Origin: Helianthus annuus
Taxonomy: Eukaryota > Streptophyta > Magnoliopsida > Asterales > Asteraceae
Direction of reading: 5' to 3'
DNA length: 64,000 nucleotides
Assembly: GCF_002127325.2 (NCBI RefSeq)
Contig: NC_035448.2
Span: 59,139,577-59,203,576 of the forward strand
Shown here in pieces: positions 52,953 to 63,548 of the stretch (position 1 is the stretch's first letter; each line of letters begins with the position of its first letter). The translations under genes and the position numbers were made by a program. Under the pieces are notes generated by a model. That model saw only the letters and a list, made by a program, of their open reading frames with translations. It was not told the DNA's origin and made no database searches.

Positions 52953-54616
52953 TGATGTGTGCGAGGTGTTATATATTTTTGATATATATTTTAAGCCCTT
53001 TTTACACTTTTTAGCCAAGTTTTAAATTTATAAAACACGATATTTACTAACACTAAACACACATATGGGCAAGTGCACCCATCGTGGACGTAGTATAGTG
53101 TTGGTAAGATACCGAGGTCGTCCAAGGACATAAGAGCTTTTAGTACCGGTTTATCCTCAACGTCTAATCAAATCAAAATGTTAGAAAAGATTTTTAAACT
53201 AAGAAAATAAAACTAACTAAATGCTGAAAAATAAAATAAAAATAAAAGCAGATAGACAAGATGAATCATTTGGATCCGACTCGTGTATTAGTATAACCTT
53301 TGATTATTTTCGCACTTTTGCACTTGTTTAAGAGATTATCTTAGTTATTGTAGTAGGCCCCTCTTTTGAAGGCGACGTTACCCTCAACCTAGTAGTTTGA
53401 GTCAGCAAGGATACAATCCTAAAGGGTCGGATTATTGAAAGATAATGAATTAAGTTATTAATGCAAATTATGGTAGGCCCCTCTTTTGGAGGTGACGTTA
53501 CCCTCGACTAAGTAGTCTGAGTCAGCAGGGATACAGTCCTAAATAGCCGGGTTATAGTATTAATAGTAGTTAACTTATGAGGGGGTCAAAGAGTTTGGAT
53601 CCCCGCCATCCAATACCTTTGGGTATTGAAGGAGATCCTACTAAATTTGACTCAGGTCCCTTGCAGGACCTCTAAACGCTGAACAAGGGCAAGACCCTTA
53701 CCAAACCGTTCCCTTAACCCCCGACCAGGTAGCCAACATACCTCCATATAGACCGTGGAGATATGAATGGTGAAAATCTTTTATTTTATATAGACAGTAA
53801 AATAATGCCAAGACACCACGGACAAACGATAAGGAAAAGTCACCTTCAACATAAGCAACTAGTTATTAAAGTCATTAATACAAAACCAAATAAAAAGTGC
53901 AAAAGATTAAAAATAAAAATTATTATACTAAACACTTGTCTTCACCAAGTGATGTAATAGACTTAGCCAAACATGGCCTTGATTGTCAAGAACTCTTACG
54001 ATCAATCTTGGATCCCGAGACGACTCACACACTCTATGATGGACAATGGATGATGGTGGTGGATGATGGTGTTGTGATGGTGGTGGGTGGTGGATGAAGT
54101 GTGAGAGAGGTGGTGTGCCAAGGGATGAGTTGCAATGAAGCCAAGCACTTCTATTTCTAGGCTGAACAGAGGCCTGGGCATGGCCCCGTGTCCGCTGGGC
54201 ACGGCCCCGTGCCTGTCTGACACTATCTCTCCTCATTAATTGTAATTCGCAATTACAATTAATGCGCCTGCAGTACTTTGGGCACGCCCCCGTGGTGAGC
54301 AATAGAAGCTTCTACAGGTTTGTCTTTTCTGCTGCTTCTTGGGCACGGCGCTGAGCACGGGGCGTGTTCAGTCTTCTGCCTTCTCTGTTTTGCTTGGGAG
54401 GATGCTGTCGAGGGGTCGGGCAATCCACTTTTGTTCCTTTTCTTGTATTTATGTTAGATTTAGCTGCCTTTTTGCTTCATTTGTTAATTTGAGCTTATTT
54501 AATCCTGAAAATACAAAAGGAAGACAAAAACATACTTTTTCCAACATTAGTACTTAAAAAGTGTTAGTTTTATGCCTCATTTGATGTAATTTATATGTTG
54601 CACTTTACACACATCA
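52953..54616 (-). repeat. Solo LTR of the Athila-like family
   Basis: 1,664 bp, collinear with the LTR at 23185. It starts TGATGTGTGC, ends ACACATCA, and is flanked on both sides by CTTAT (52948-52952 and 54617-54621). No internal sequence follows. Matching duplications prove an insertion reduced by LTR-LTR recombination. It is more diverged than the LTRs of the nested copy, so it is probably an older insertion. Confidence 0.95.
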
Positions 54617-54621
54617 CTTAT

Positions 54622-55343
54622 CTAATCGGGTTTGGGGTTGAGATTATCTAAACCTGTCTCGTTGCCAACCCTAGTGATTAAGCTCAAGCCCAAATAAGTC
54701 ATTTGGACGAGCCAATGTGCTAGAGCCAATTCGTAAGAGGCAAAAAGCGAGTTGCGAGACACATGATATTTGAGGGAAAAGCGTCATTTATACTTGTAGA
54801 TAATATCTTTTTTTCATATCTCTTTATGGAGTAAGGGGATGTTTGGGTATTTTTAAATTTAGGGTTTATAATTAGGTTATTGTACCATAAGCTAATCCAA
54901 ACACCCCATAAAGTTTGACATAGAAATTTAAAGAATTCAAGTATAATGATGAATGTCAATTATATCATAGAAACTAGATGATCAAGTTTTAAGAAAATAT
55001 GTGCGTTATTTGATACAGAGTAACTTTCTGACTCACATGTGACGTTAGATCAAGATATGTGAGCTATCGGACATGAAGTTACTTTTTTAGTTCGCGTGCG
55101 ACCTTAGATCAAGATCTAAGCCTTGTCGACTTGATATCGTTGGGTTTTAGTAGCGGAAGTCTTGAAAGGGAACGCTGATCACAAATAAAGCGCTTGTAAT
55201 ACTTAAATACAAATATACAAGTAAAGGACTTTGTATTACTCAAGCAAGTTTATAAAGGTGTTGGATGTTTACAAGTTCAAAGGAATGTCTCAAATCAGAC
55301 CCCAGGCCACCTATTTATACTAGTTGGTTACATATCTAGAGTG
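54622..55343. other. Intergenic stretch with an unidentified LTR-like block
   Basis: AT-rich, no ORF. From about 55139 the sequence (GTTGGGTTTTAGTAGCGGAA, then ACCTATTTATACTAGTTGG) resembles an LTR with a reverse-oriented TATA. That block resumes after the MITE at 55882 and seems to end near 56145. I could not find its partner or a duplication. Confidence 0.4.
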
Positions 55344-55351
55344 TTCTAAAC

Positions 55352-55873
55352 TATGGCTGTTCAACGAATCGAATATCGAATTTTCAAATTGCTCGAATCG
55401 AATTTTTTGAATAACTTATTTTTTTCTTGAATTCGTATTTGGTTCGAATTCGGTTAAGAACCAGCCAATTCGATTCGAATTCATATTCGAATTAAAATCC
55501 CCATTTGTATTCGATTAAAAATTCGAATTCGAATCGAATTCGTTTTGATTCAAATCAGTTAGAATATGTAATAAATTCATTTAAGGTATGAGTTTTGTAA
55601 TGGATTTGGTAATGGGCTATTTTTATATTTAGAATAAATTTAGAGATTAATTTATGTTATAGCCTAATAAAAGTTATATATATATTATATGTAAAAATAA
55701 TAAATAAATAAATATGCGTAGTTCTAATACGAATTTCAAATCTAATCGAATTTAAAATTATAAATTCGTATTCGATTTACAGGATTTGAATTGAATCGAA
55801 TTTGGATTCGAATTTTTTAAATCGAAACAAATTCTTGATAATCAAATCGAATTTCGAATTCTGAACACCCCTA
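55352..55873. mobile_element. hAT-type MITE with 8-bp TSD
   Basis: The element begins TATGGCTGTTCAACGAATCG and ends GAACACCCCTA. TTCTAAAC flanks both sides (55344-55351 and 55874-55881). The body is dominated by GAATTCGAAT-type words, which make it strongly self-complementary. No ORF. The 8-bp duplication supports hAT. Confidence 0.88.
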
Positions 55874-55881
55874 TTCTAAAC

Positions 55882-57279
55882 CTAGAACACTCCATACAAA
55901 ATCTATTATGTGTATCCTAGAATTTTCTATGTAAATATTTATATATTTATGCCTAAAGTTTGTTTTAATCAACCCTTGTCTAGGCCTTTCTTTGCTAGAT
56001 CTTGACCCTTCCATGTCTTTCAAGATGGTTGGAATTTTGTAGGTTGTTCCGGAGTCTTCTGGATCGCTCTTAAGGTGCCTAGATTGTCCCAGAAAGCTCT
56101 GGAACCAGAAAAAAAAGTGTGACGAGTTTTTGCAGAGCGTGACATATTGTTTATTTTAAATTAGATGTACAGTATCCTATTTATGTCTCAAGTTAGTATT
56201 GCGATAATTACTTCCAAAATACTTTTAAAGACCTTTATTTACCGAACACTCTAGATGATCATCTTTTGACAGGATTTGGAGATTTTGAGAACTATTAACC
56301 ATGATCCATTGATTGCATGGAAAACAGTAAGATTGAACATTAGGATGACATAGATAATTTAAAACCATAAGTAAATTATGTATATAACATATTTTATCAC
56401 AACTCCGAATGTTATTAGATATTGTTAAAAAAAATAATAGTCACTTCACTCAGTATGAGTGGCAAGAAGGACGTGTAAGGTTGTGTAACAAGTCAAATGT
56501 GTTTGAGTTAAACGCAAAAAAAATCAAATTGGTCTAGATCAAAACGATTTGGGTTAAAACAAGTGCAATTTGTTTTTAGAGTAAAGTACAGTTTCAGTCC
56601 CTGGGCTTTACACCCAATCATATGTTCAACCCTCATTTAAAAAAAAATTCAACAATCTGGTCCCTGTGGTTGTCAATTGCTAGCAATAAAGCCCTTATTG
56701 GAAGTCACAGTTAGTTGACTGTTAAAGACTTTGACGTTAACAAGGGTATAGTTGTAAATTCACCTAAACTAATCCCAATGTGAATCGTATCACTCATCCA
56801 TCTTCTCTTATAAGCTACACTTCAATCCCTCCTTCCCCCAAACATCTCCGGCTCCCAATTACATGCTCCGATCACCCACAAGATACCTGTTTTCAAGTCC
56901 GATCAAGCACAGCATGTTGTCACGCCGTGATTATGCGATGAGAGGAAGTAACAGGTACGACATTTCCTGAATTTCACTTAGCAATCAAGTATCAAGTTGA
57001 TACAGTTCAATGAAGATGTTAATCTTTGAACTTATAGTTGGTTTAAAGGTCCAATGTTGGAACCATCTGGTAAGGATCATGTCTGAGTGGTTGTTCGGGG
57101 TGTAGGGAGTGCTAGTATCGACGTGGTGGTGAACAGGGGTCGTGTCAGAACCAGGATCAAGCTTGTATAGTAATGAAGTGTTGGTGTTCTTTAGGGAGAC
57201 CAAAACCCCCTATTTATGATGTATACTTAGAAACTACATTTAACTGTGGTAATGGATTTTTTAGTTTGATCGTTTTTTG
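55882..57279. other. Intergenic region without a recognisable gene
   Basis: The LTR-like block ends near 56145. 56575-56770 holds a GTCCCTGTGGTTGTC-type segment of a common plant repeat. The rest is AT-rich with short unrelated frames. I see no supported gene. Confidence 0.4.
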
Positions 57280-57669
57280 TGTCACACCCCTTTCTGCGGC
57301 GGAAGCACGAGGTGTGATCATGAAAGGATCTCATTGCATACGAAAGGTAAATATACTATATGCTCATGAAAATAACTTCAAATACCATAATTTGAAACAT
57401 ACGCTTAGCGTTTACATCGCTAGGTCACATAAAACATTGTCTTAAAAGTTTACAACTTTATTTAAAGATAAACATAAGCGACATCCAAGAGCATAAGTAA
57501 GACCACGCGCACATCCATCCTAGTTACCTGAAATACATGTGAGTTTTGGAAAAAAACGTCAACATAATGTTGGTGTGAATTCATGCAGTTTTGTATTTCA
57601 CGTTTGTATACTTTGTATGAAAACATAGTTTGTGAATAAATCAAGTTTTCATATATATAAATCCAGTTT

Positions 57670-57769
57670 CATGTGTACACCACGTACTCATGTATAATTC
57701 AAATTCTTCTTGAGTACCCCACGTACTCAAGTATAATTCCCATTTTCTTGAGTACCCCACGTACTCAAG
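57670..57769 (-). repeat. Hairpin array 1 in LTR C (GTAC stems)
   Basis: Three hairpins, at 57670-57692, 57709-57731 and 57747-57769. Units 2 and 3 are CTTGAGTAC-CCCAC-GTACTCAAG, a perfect 9-bp stem. Unit 1 is CATGTGTAC-ACCAC-GTACTCATG, 8 of 9 paired. The second base pair is A-T in unit 1 and T-A in units 2-3. Confidence 0.9.
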
Positions 57770-57932
57770 TATTCATCAAGTTTTAGTATGGTATGAAATT
57801 TTATGTAAATAAGGTATTCCTGTAAGTATCAGGATTGTTAATGGGTTGCAAAGCCATTAACATGTGACACGACATAGGAAGTCACCAAACCTTAGGCATT
57901 TAATTGGTATATTCTGAGACACAAAAGCACTA

Positions 57933-58216
57933 CTCGGTACTCGCCCTCACCGAGAGTGTGGTTGCCCGGCACCCGTTAGATCTAACCTTTTGTTCTGCGG
58001 TCTAGGTATATTGTTGATTAATGGTGCTTCTGTACCCTATTCGTGACACGATTCCTCGCATCATTTTTCATAGCGCATCCTACTTGGTACTCGTTTCTCA
58101 CCAAGCGCGCTTCCCGTATTCTTATATCACATCACACTTGGTACTCGTTTCTCACCAAGTGTGTTTCTTGTATTCTTATATCGCTACACACTTGGTACTC
58201 GTTCTCACCAAGTGTG
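57933..58216 (-). repeat. Hairpin array 2 in LTR C (CTTGGT stems)
   Basis: Four hairpins: 57933-57954 (CTCGGT/ACCGAG), 58083-58105 (CTTGGT/ACCAAG), 58133-58163 and 58187-58216 (both CACACTTGGT/ACCAAGTGTG). The loop is ACTCG(TTT/CCC/TT)CTC. One C-G pair is replaced by T-A between the first unit and the others, and the stem is lengthened in the last two. Confidence 0.9.
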
Positions 58217-59897
58217 CTTTTTATTATCATACCATTTGTTAAACATAAAAATATTTGTAACATGTATTTCACCCCCGAAGTTATAAAACTGAAAACAGCT
58301 AAGAGAAAAGGGGGAGCATGAACTCACAACTTTGCGTTCCTGTGCGTCGTAAACTTCACCGGATTTGCTTAATTAACGTCGTAACCTATACGCGTTTTCT
58401 TAACGTTAGTCACTAGACTTGCATCGCACAAGTACAGTCACTCTCTTTTGTGTATATATTCTTGTGTTAAAAATATTTTATATTTTTAACTAAGTATCTT
58501 ACTTATATTATTTTCTCTAAAATTAATATAAGTATCTTGTGTTTTGCACTTTGCACCCGAATTATGTATCTTGTATGATGTATGTGTATTTTTAAGTCTT
58601 AATACGCTAGCACGTATAACACATACTATATCCACTTAGCACAAAAGTTGGTGATAAAATAATATATATTTTTCTCTCAAAAATATACATACTTATATCC
58701 ATTTTTATTTTTGAAGAAATCCTCATTTCTTATCACCAAAAATTAGGGAAACCTTGGTAATACTCTTAAATACATTTTTAGGGAATAAGTTCTTCAAAAA
58801 CTTATATTTTTTTCTAAGTGTCAAAATTTATAAAAATTTTGACAGAGTTTCCCCTAAAAATGGAGGTTTCCCATGTTTCCAAAACATGTGTTTATTTTCT
58901 TTTAAATCGTCAACAATCAACATCAACAATTATCAACACTAATCATCAACAACATTCACTAATTACTCCATTTCATGAACTTGAATATTTACAAAAATGT
59001 GTAGTAATTTACTAGCACATTTAGTAAGTCTTGTTATCTTTATAAATAAGTTTAATTTCTTAAAAACCTTATTTTTAAAGAATATGAAGTTCACAACTTC
59101 TAGTCGGTTTTTATGAAAATTATTTCTTTGTTAAAACTTTTGTTACACAAGTGTCCACACACTTGTTTGTTCACAAAAACACCTCTAGTTCATGAAAGGT
59201 TCGGTTTTAAAACATGGTTTCGTCTTACAGTTGGTCTTTCGAAAATACCACTTGTAGATCTTTAGATCTAATAGTTTAGAACTTCATTTTACAAGAAAAA
59301 TTCCTTTTTACACAAGTTCATGATTCATGTGTAGTAGAGTTTCACCCTTTAACCCTTGTTTCTTTCAAAACATCCTTATGTCATGATCCATGATCATGAC
59401 CAACCCGGGTTAAATGATGATCCGAGCTACCACAACATAGATCGGGTCCAAATAACCACACAAATCAAAAACTACAACATTTACACAACATATGAGCTTT
59501 TAACCATCATTATTAGTGTTTTTAGTAGACTTTAATGCATCAATTTGTAAGATTTCGAGTTTTAACCGTTACATATCATATTAACCACTTCAAAATAGTT
59601 CAAGAATGTGATTTAAGCAACATACCACTAGCTCGAGGCTAGGGAAGAATCTAGACGCAAATAGGGTGGATAAAAGCAAGAGAATGAGGTCTTTCGCTTT
59701 CCGTTTGCACCAAGCCTCCTTATACGGGATTCTTGATACTTGTATGGACTTGGGATGTGGTGATCAAAACCGAAAAATTGATGATTGAGAGGGGGTGTTT
59801 GGCCGTAGCTTTTCTAGAGAGAGAGGGAGAGAGTGGAAGTGTGGTGATGAGGAAGATGGAGTGATGGAATGGTGGTATTTATAGACCTTCCATATAG

Positions 59898-60062
59898 CAT
59901 ATTCCTAGCATATTCCTGGTATATTCCTGGTATATTCCTGGCATATTCCTGGCATATTCCTGGCATATTCCTGGCATATTCCTGGTATATTCCTGGTATA
60001 TTCCTGGCATATTCCTGGCATATTCCTGGTATATTCCTGGCATATTCCTGGCATATTCCTGG
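59898..60062 (-). repeat. 11-bp minisatellite, 15 units, upstream of TATA in LTR C
   Basis: Exactly fifteen units of [CT]ATATTCCT[GA]G. The array ends 14 bases upstream of TATAAATA in transcription sense. Open frames across it with a repeating IPGICQEYARN peptide are artefacts of a period that is not a multiple of three. Confidence 0.95.
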
Positions 60063-60650
60063 GTTTTCTGCGCTGTCTGCGTTTTGCAGTGTAAGCACTG
60101 TGTCGCGTAGGAACTCACGGTACGCGCTTAAACTTGAAAAATAACGTTTTTAAGCGTTTTAATTTATTTTTCAACACGAACCTGATTAAAATAAAATTTT
60201 AATCATAACAGAATATTTGTGGGATTAAATATTATCCGGGCGGCCACCAACGTTCGTTTCGCAGTTTTGTCGTAATTAGTTCTGCACTTAAAGTGTGTTT
60301 CGGGTGCCTTTTAGTGCGTGTTTTAGCTTTTGTAACGACCATAAATTAAACCCTGATATGTACTCTTGGGTTTTAATGTACCTTTGTCGTAGGACCTACA
60401 CCTAGGCCTCAATTCTAATGTCTGACTGCTTTCTGCAGTTCCGTTGACACAGTGTGTCTTACCGGTGAGTTTACTAATATTTCTGACGCAGCGCTCTCGA
60501 TTGCATGAAGCAATATTTTGTAGTATACAACGTGCATGAATTCACTTGCTTAGCATCTAATTAGTCAATGTTGACATTTAAGCACATAATTGCAGTCATT
60601 AAATAATAATTAAAGTGTACGGAAGTTACGGTTTTGTGCCAGTTGTCACA

Positions 60651-60687
60651 GTCTCCCCCCGTTAAAAGAATTTCGTCCCGAAATTCA
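60651..60687 (-). other. Palindrome and polypurine tract of chromovirus C
   Basis: GAATTTCGTCCCGAAATTC at 60668-60686 lies 17 bases from the LTR. Between them the minus strand reads TTTTAACGGGGGGAGAC, the polypurine tract. Confidence 0.9.
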
Positions 60688-62391
60688 GGATGAACTAACC
60701 CTCGCAGGAGTCTCTTTGAATAGGTGGGGATACTTTTCCTTGAACTGGTCTTCGCGTTCCCATGTGTATTCAGGCACATGCTTAGAGTTCCAACATACTT
60801 TGACAAGTTTCACACTGCTCCTCCTGGTCTTGTTGACTTTCCAGTCAGTAACCTCGACGGGTTGTTCTGTAAATCGGAGGGCGTCATCAATATGCACTTC
60901 ATCCGCAGGGATGATCACGTTTTCTTGTGTTGGACTCTTCTTTAGGTTGGACACATGAAATGTATCATGTACTCCATTAAGTTCTTCCGGTAACTCTAAC
61001 TTGTACGCCACGGTACCAATTCTCTCCAAGATTCCGAATGGTCCGATGTATCGTGGATTCAGCTTCCCACGCTTTCCGAATCTGGCTACGCCCTTCCATG
61101 GTGAGACTTTTAACAACACATTGTCTCCCACCTCGAATTCTAAGGGTTTTCGTTTTTGATCAGCGTAACTCTTCTGTCGATCTCGAGCCGCCTTAATGCG
61201 CTCTCAGATCTGCGCAATCTTGTCGGTTGTCTCTTGTACTAGTTCAGGACCAACCATACGCTTGTCACCGGCGTCTGCCCAACATAGGGGCGATCGGCAC
61301 TTGCGGCCATACAGAGCTTCGAACGGCGCGGCCTTTATGCTTGTATGATAACTGTTATTGTAGGAAAACTCAACCAAGGGTAGGTGAGTATCCCAGCTGC
61401 CGCCTAGATCCATGACACATGCGCGAAGCATATCTTCCAATGTTTGTATAGTCCGTTCGCTCTGGCCGTCTGTCTGAGGGTGAAATGTCGTGCTTAGATC
61501 TAGTTGAGATCCAAAGGCTTCCTGAAATGATTGCCAGATCCTTGAGACAAAGCGTCCATCTCTGTCTGAAATAATAGAAATAGGCACTCCATGACATGTC
61601 ACAATTTCTTTCAGGTATATTTCAGCAAGCTTTCCAGTGCTATCCTTCTCACGGATTGGTAGGAAATGCGCAGACTTCGTCAATCGATCAACTATTACCC
61701 ATATCATATCGTGCCCTCTTGGGGTCCTGGGTAACTTTGTTATGAAGTCCATCGAGATTTGCTCCCACATCCACATGGGAATCTCTGGTTGTTGTAGTAG
61801 GCCAGACGGTTTCTGATATTCAGCCTTAACCTTAGCATACGTTAGGCATTTACCAACATAAACAACAACGTCGCTCTTGAGTCTCGGCCACCAATAGTAT
61901 TCTTTTAAGTCTTGATACATCTTGTCCGATCCGGGATGGATCGAGTATCTTGACTTGTGCGCTTCATCAAGGATGACTTCTCGTAGGCCACCATAGAGCG
62001 GAACCCAAATACGCTTTTTAAAGTATAAGGCTCCATCTTCATTTGGCGCCATGTACTTCAATGCACCTCGGAGGTATTCAGCTTTGCGGTTTTCCACCTT
62101 AAGGGCTTCTTGTTGTGCGTCACGAATACGTGAAGTGAGGTTCGATCGGATAGTCATTTCCAATGCTCGAACCCGTAGGGTCTTAACTCTTTCCTTTCGG
62201 CTCAACGCGTCCGCTACAACGTTTGCCTTTCCTGGGTGGTACTTAATCTCACAGTCGTAATCATTTAGCAGCTCGACCCATCGCCGCTGGCGCATATTCA
62301 ATTCCTTCTGATCAAATATATGTTGCAGGCTTTTGTGATCTGTGAAGATTGTACATCGAGTACCATATAGATAGTGTCGCCAGATTTTCAA
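60685..62391 (-). pseudogene. Chromovirus C RNase H end, integrase and chromodomain, one stop
   Basis: It opens in RNase H ([20 protein letters not shown]) and continues through [15 protein letters not shown]. The integrase zinc region is [15 protein letters not shown] with CLTYAKVK, where the second Cys is Tyr. The core has [18 protein letters not shown] and [21 protein letters not shown] single TGA (61206-61204) follows TTDKIAQI. The same frame resumes with VGDNVLLKVSPWKGVARFGK and the chromodomain SSVKLVKVCWNSKHVPEYTW with EREDQFKEKYPHLF. Apart from the stop the frame is open for over 560 codons. Confidence 0.92.
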
Positions 62392-62471
62392 GGCGAATAT
62401 GTAACAACTCTCATTAAAGTCAATAATTAGGATGATAATTAATCAATAAGGAAACCATAATTAAGACACCT

Positions 62472-62832
62472 AGGCATGTCAAGCAGGTAGGTAGGCATGT
62501 CAAGCAGGTAGGTAGGCATGTCAAGCAGGTAGGTAGGCATGTCAAGCAGGTAGGTAGGCATGTCAAGCAGGTAGGTAGGCATGTCAATCAAGCAAGTAGG
62601 TAGGCATGTCAAGCAGGTAGGTAGGCATGTCAAGCAGGTAGGTAGGCATGTCAATCAAGCAAGTAGGTAGGCATGTCAAGCAAGTAGGTAGGCATGTCAA
62701 GCAGGTAGGTAGGCATGTCAATCAAGCAAGTAGGTAGGCATGTCAAGCAGGTAGGTAGGCATGTCAAGCAGGTAGGTAGGCATGTCAATCAAGCAAGTAG
62801 GTAGGCATGTCAAGCAGGTAGGTAAGCATGTC
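62472..62832 (+). repeat. 21-bp minisatellite with 25-bp variants, upstream of TATA in LTR D
   Basis: About sixteen units of GGCATGTCAAGCAGGTAGGTA. Several longer variants contain TCAATCAAGCAAGTAGG. The array ends about 12 bases upstream of TATAAATAG. The repeated MPTYLLD peptide in open frames on the other strand follows from the 21-bp period and is not a gene. Confidence 0.95.
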
Positions 62833-63482
62833 CCAAAAATTAGTATAAATAGAGGACACTGGGACTTGATTTTGGGCACTGAAACGACGATAAAACTCCA
62901 AATACACACGGAGATATCGCCTGTATACTATTAAAACACACACAGATCTCGAATCGCTGCCGCAATCAGGGTAATAACTCGATCGCTATTACGATTCAAC
63001 GTCCGATCGATTATAACTATCCAACAATTGTCCGAGTGCTGCTCAAATTGAGCTTGTACTTTGATTATTCATCGTGATTTCGACTTGAATACTTGAGTGC
63101 TGTTCGAATTCGAACTATGCTCTGTTATTCGTTGTGAATCCGATTAAATTATTAAGTATCGCACTTGTTAATCGATGTGAGGGTTTGATCTCGTGAATTG
63201 ACGTAACTGCTGAATTAGTTACTAACCCGTTTGTGTGTGTGTATTATTATTTAAATTAGGTTAATCACAGGCAAATCAGTAGGCTTATATCTTGCTCGTT
63301 AAATCTGCAATGTGAGTCATTCCCCTTTTACAAACTCTTTTCTCACAGTTTGTGAGTCATTCTTTTTTTCTCAAATTGTTTTACAATACCTCAAAGTATT
63401 TTCAAAAAGTTATAATTACAGGGACTAAGTCGTGGATATCTTGATTTATTGGTTAGTGGGGTATTGTGCACATTACTATTTC

Positions 63483-63548
63483 TCCCAGTTAGGTTCATTG
63501 ACCTACTAGGGAGGAACGTCACTATTAGAGTTCATTGACCTAATAGTG
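63483..63548 (+). repeat. Two hairpins with a common loop in LTR D
   Basis: The second hairpin is CACTATTAG-(A)GTTCATTGAC-CTAATAGTG (63520-63548), a perfect 9-bp stem. The first, at about 63483-63513, has the same loop GTTCATTGAC with arms CTCCCAGTTAG and CTACTAGGGAG, about 8 of 11 paired. Both are about 0.65 kb downstream of TATA. Confidence 0.75.

Larger units (their letters stand above)
57280..60650 (-). repeat. 3' LTR of chromovirus C
   Basis: 3,371 bp (plus-strand ends TGTCACACC..GTTGTCACA). Transcription runs leftward. TATAAATA is at 59883-59876 with the 11-bp array (59898-60062) just upstream. Two hairpin arrays lie near the 3' end (57670-57769 and 57933-58216). Confidence 0.88.
57280..62399 (-). 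mobile_element. Chromovirus C (Ty3/gypsy), 3' half
   Basis: The 3' LTR is 57280-60650, followed on the right by a polypurine tract and an integrase-chromodomain frame running leftward. The coding is cut inside RNase H at 62399 by another LTR. Gag, protease and RT must lie beyond the window. The left flank is TTTTG; the matching duplication cannot be checked here. Confidence 0.9.

Noticed and set aside
59814..60144. Open frames encoding a repeating IPGICQEYARN peptide on both strands
   Set aside because: The 11-bp minisatellite lacks stops in several frames, so peptides appear in multiple frames. It lies in LTR U3.
62439..62909. Frames of repeated MPTYLLD / CLPT peptides
   Set aside because: By-products of the 21-bp minisatellite in LTR D. 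No start context or continuation.
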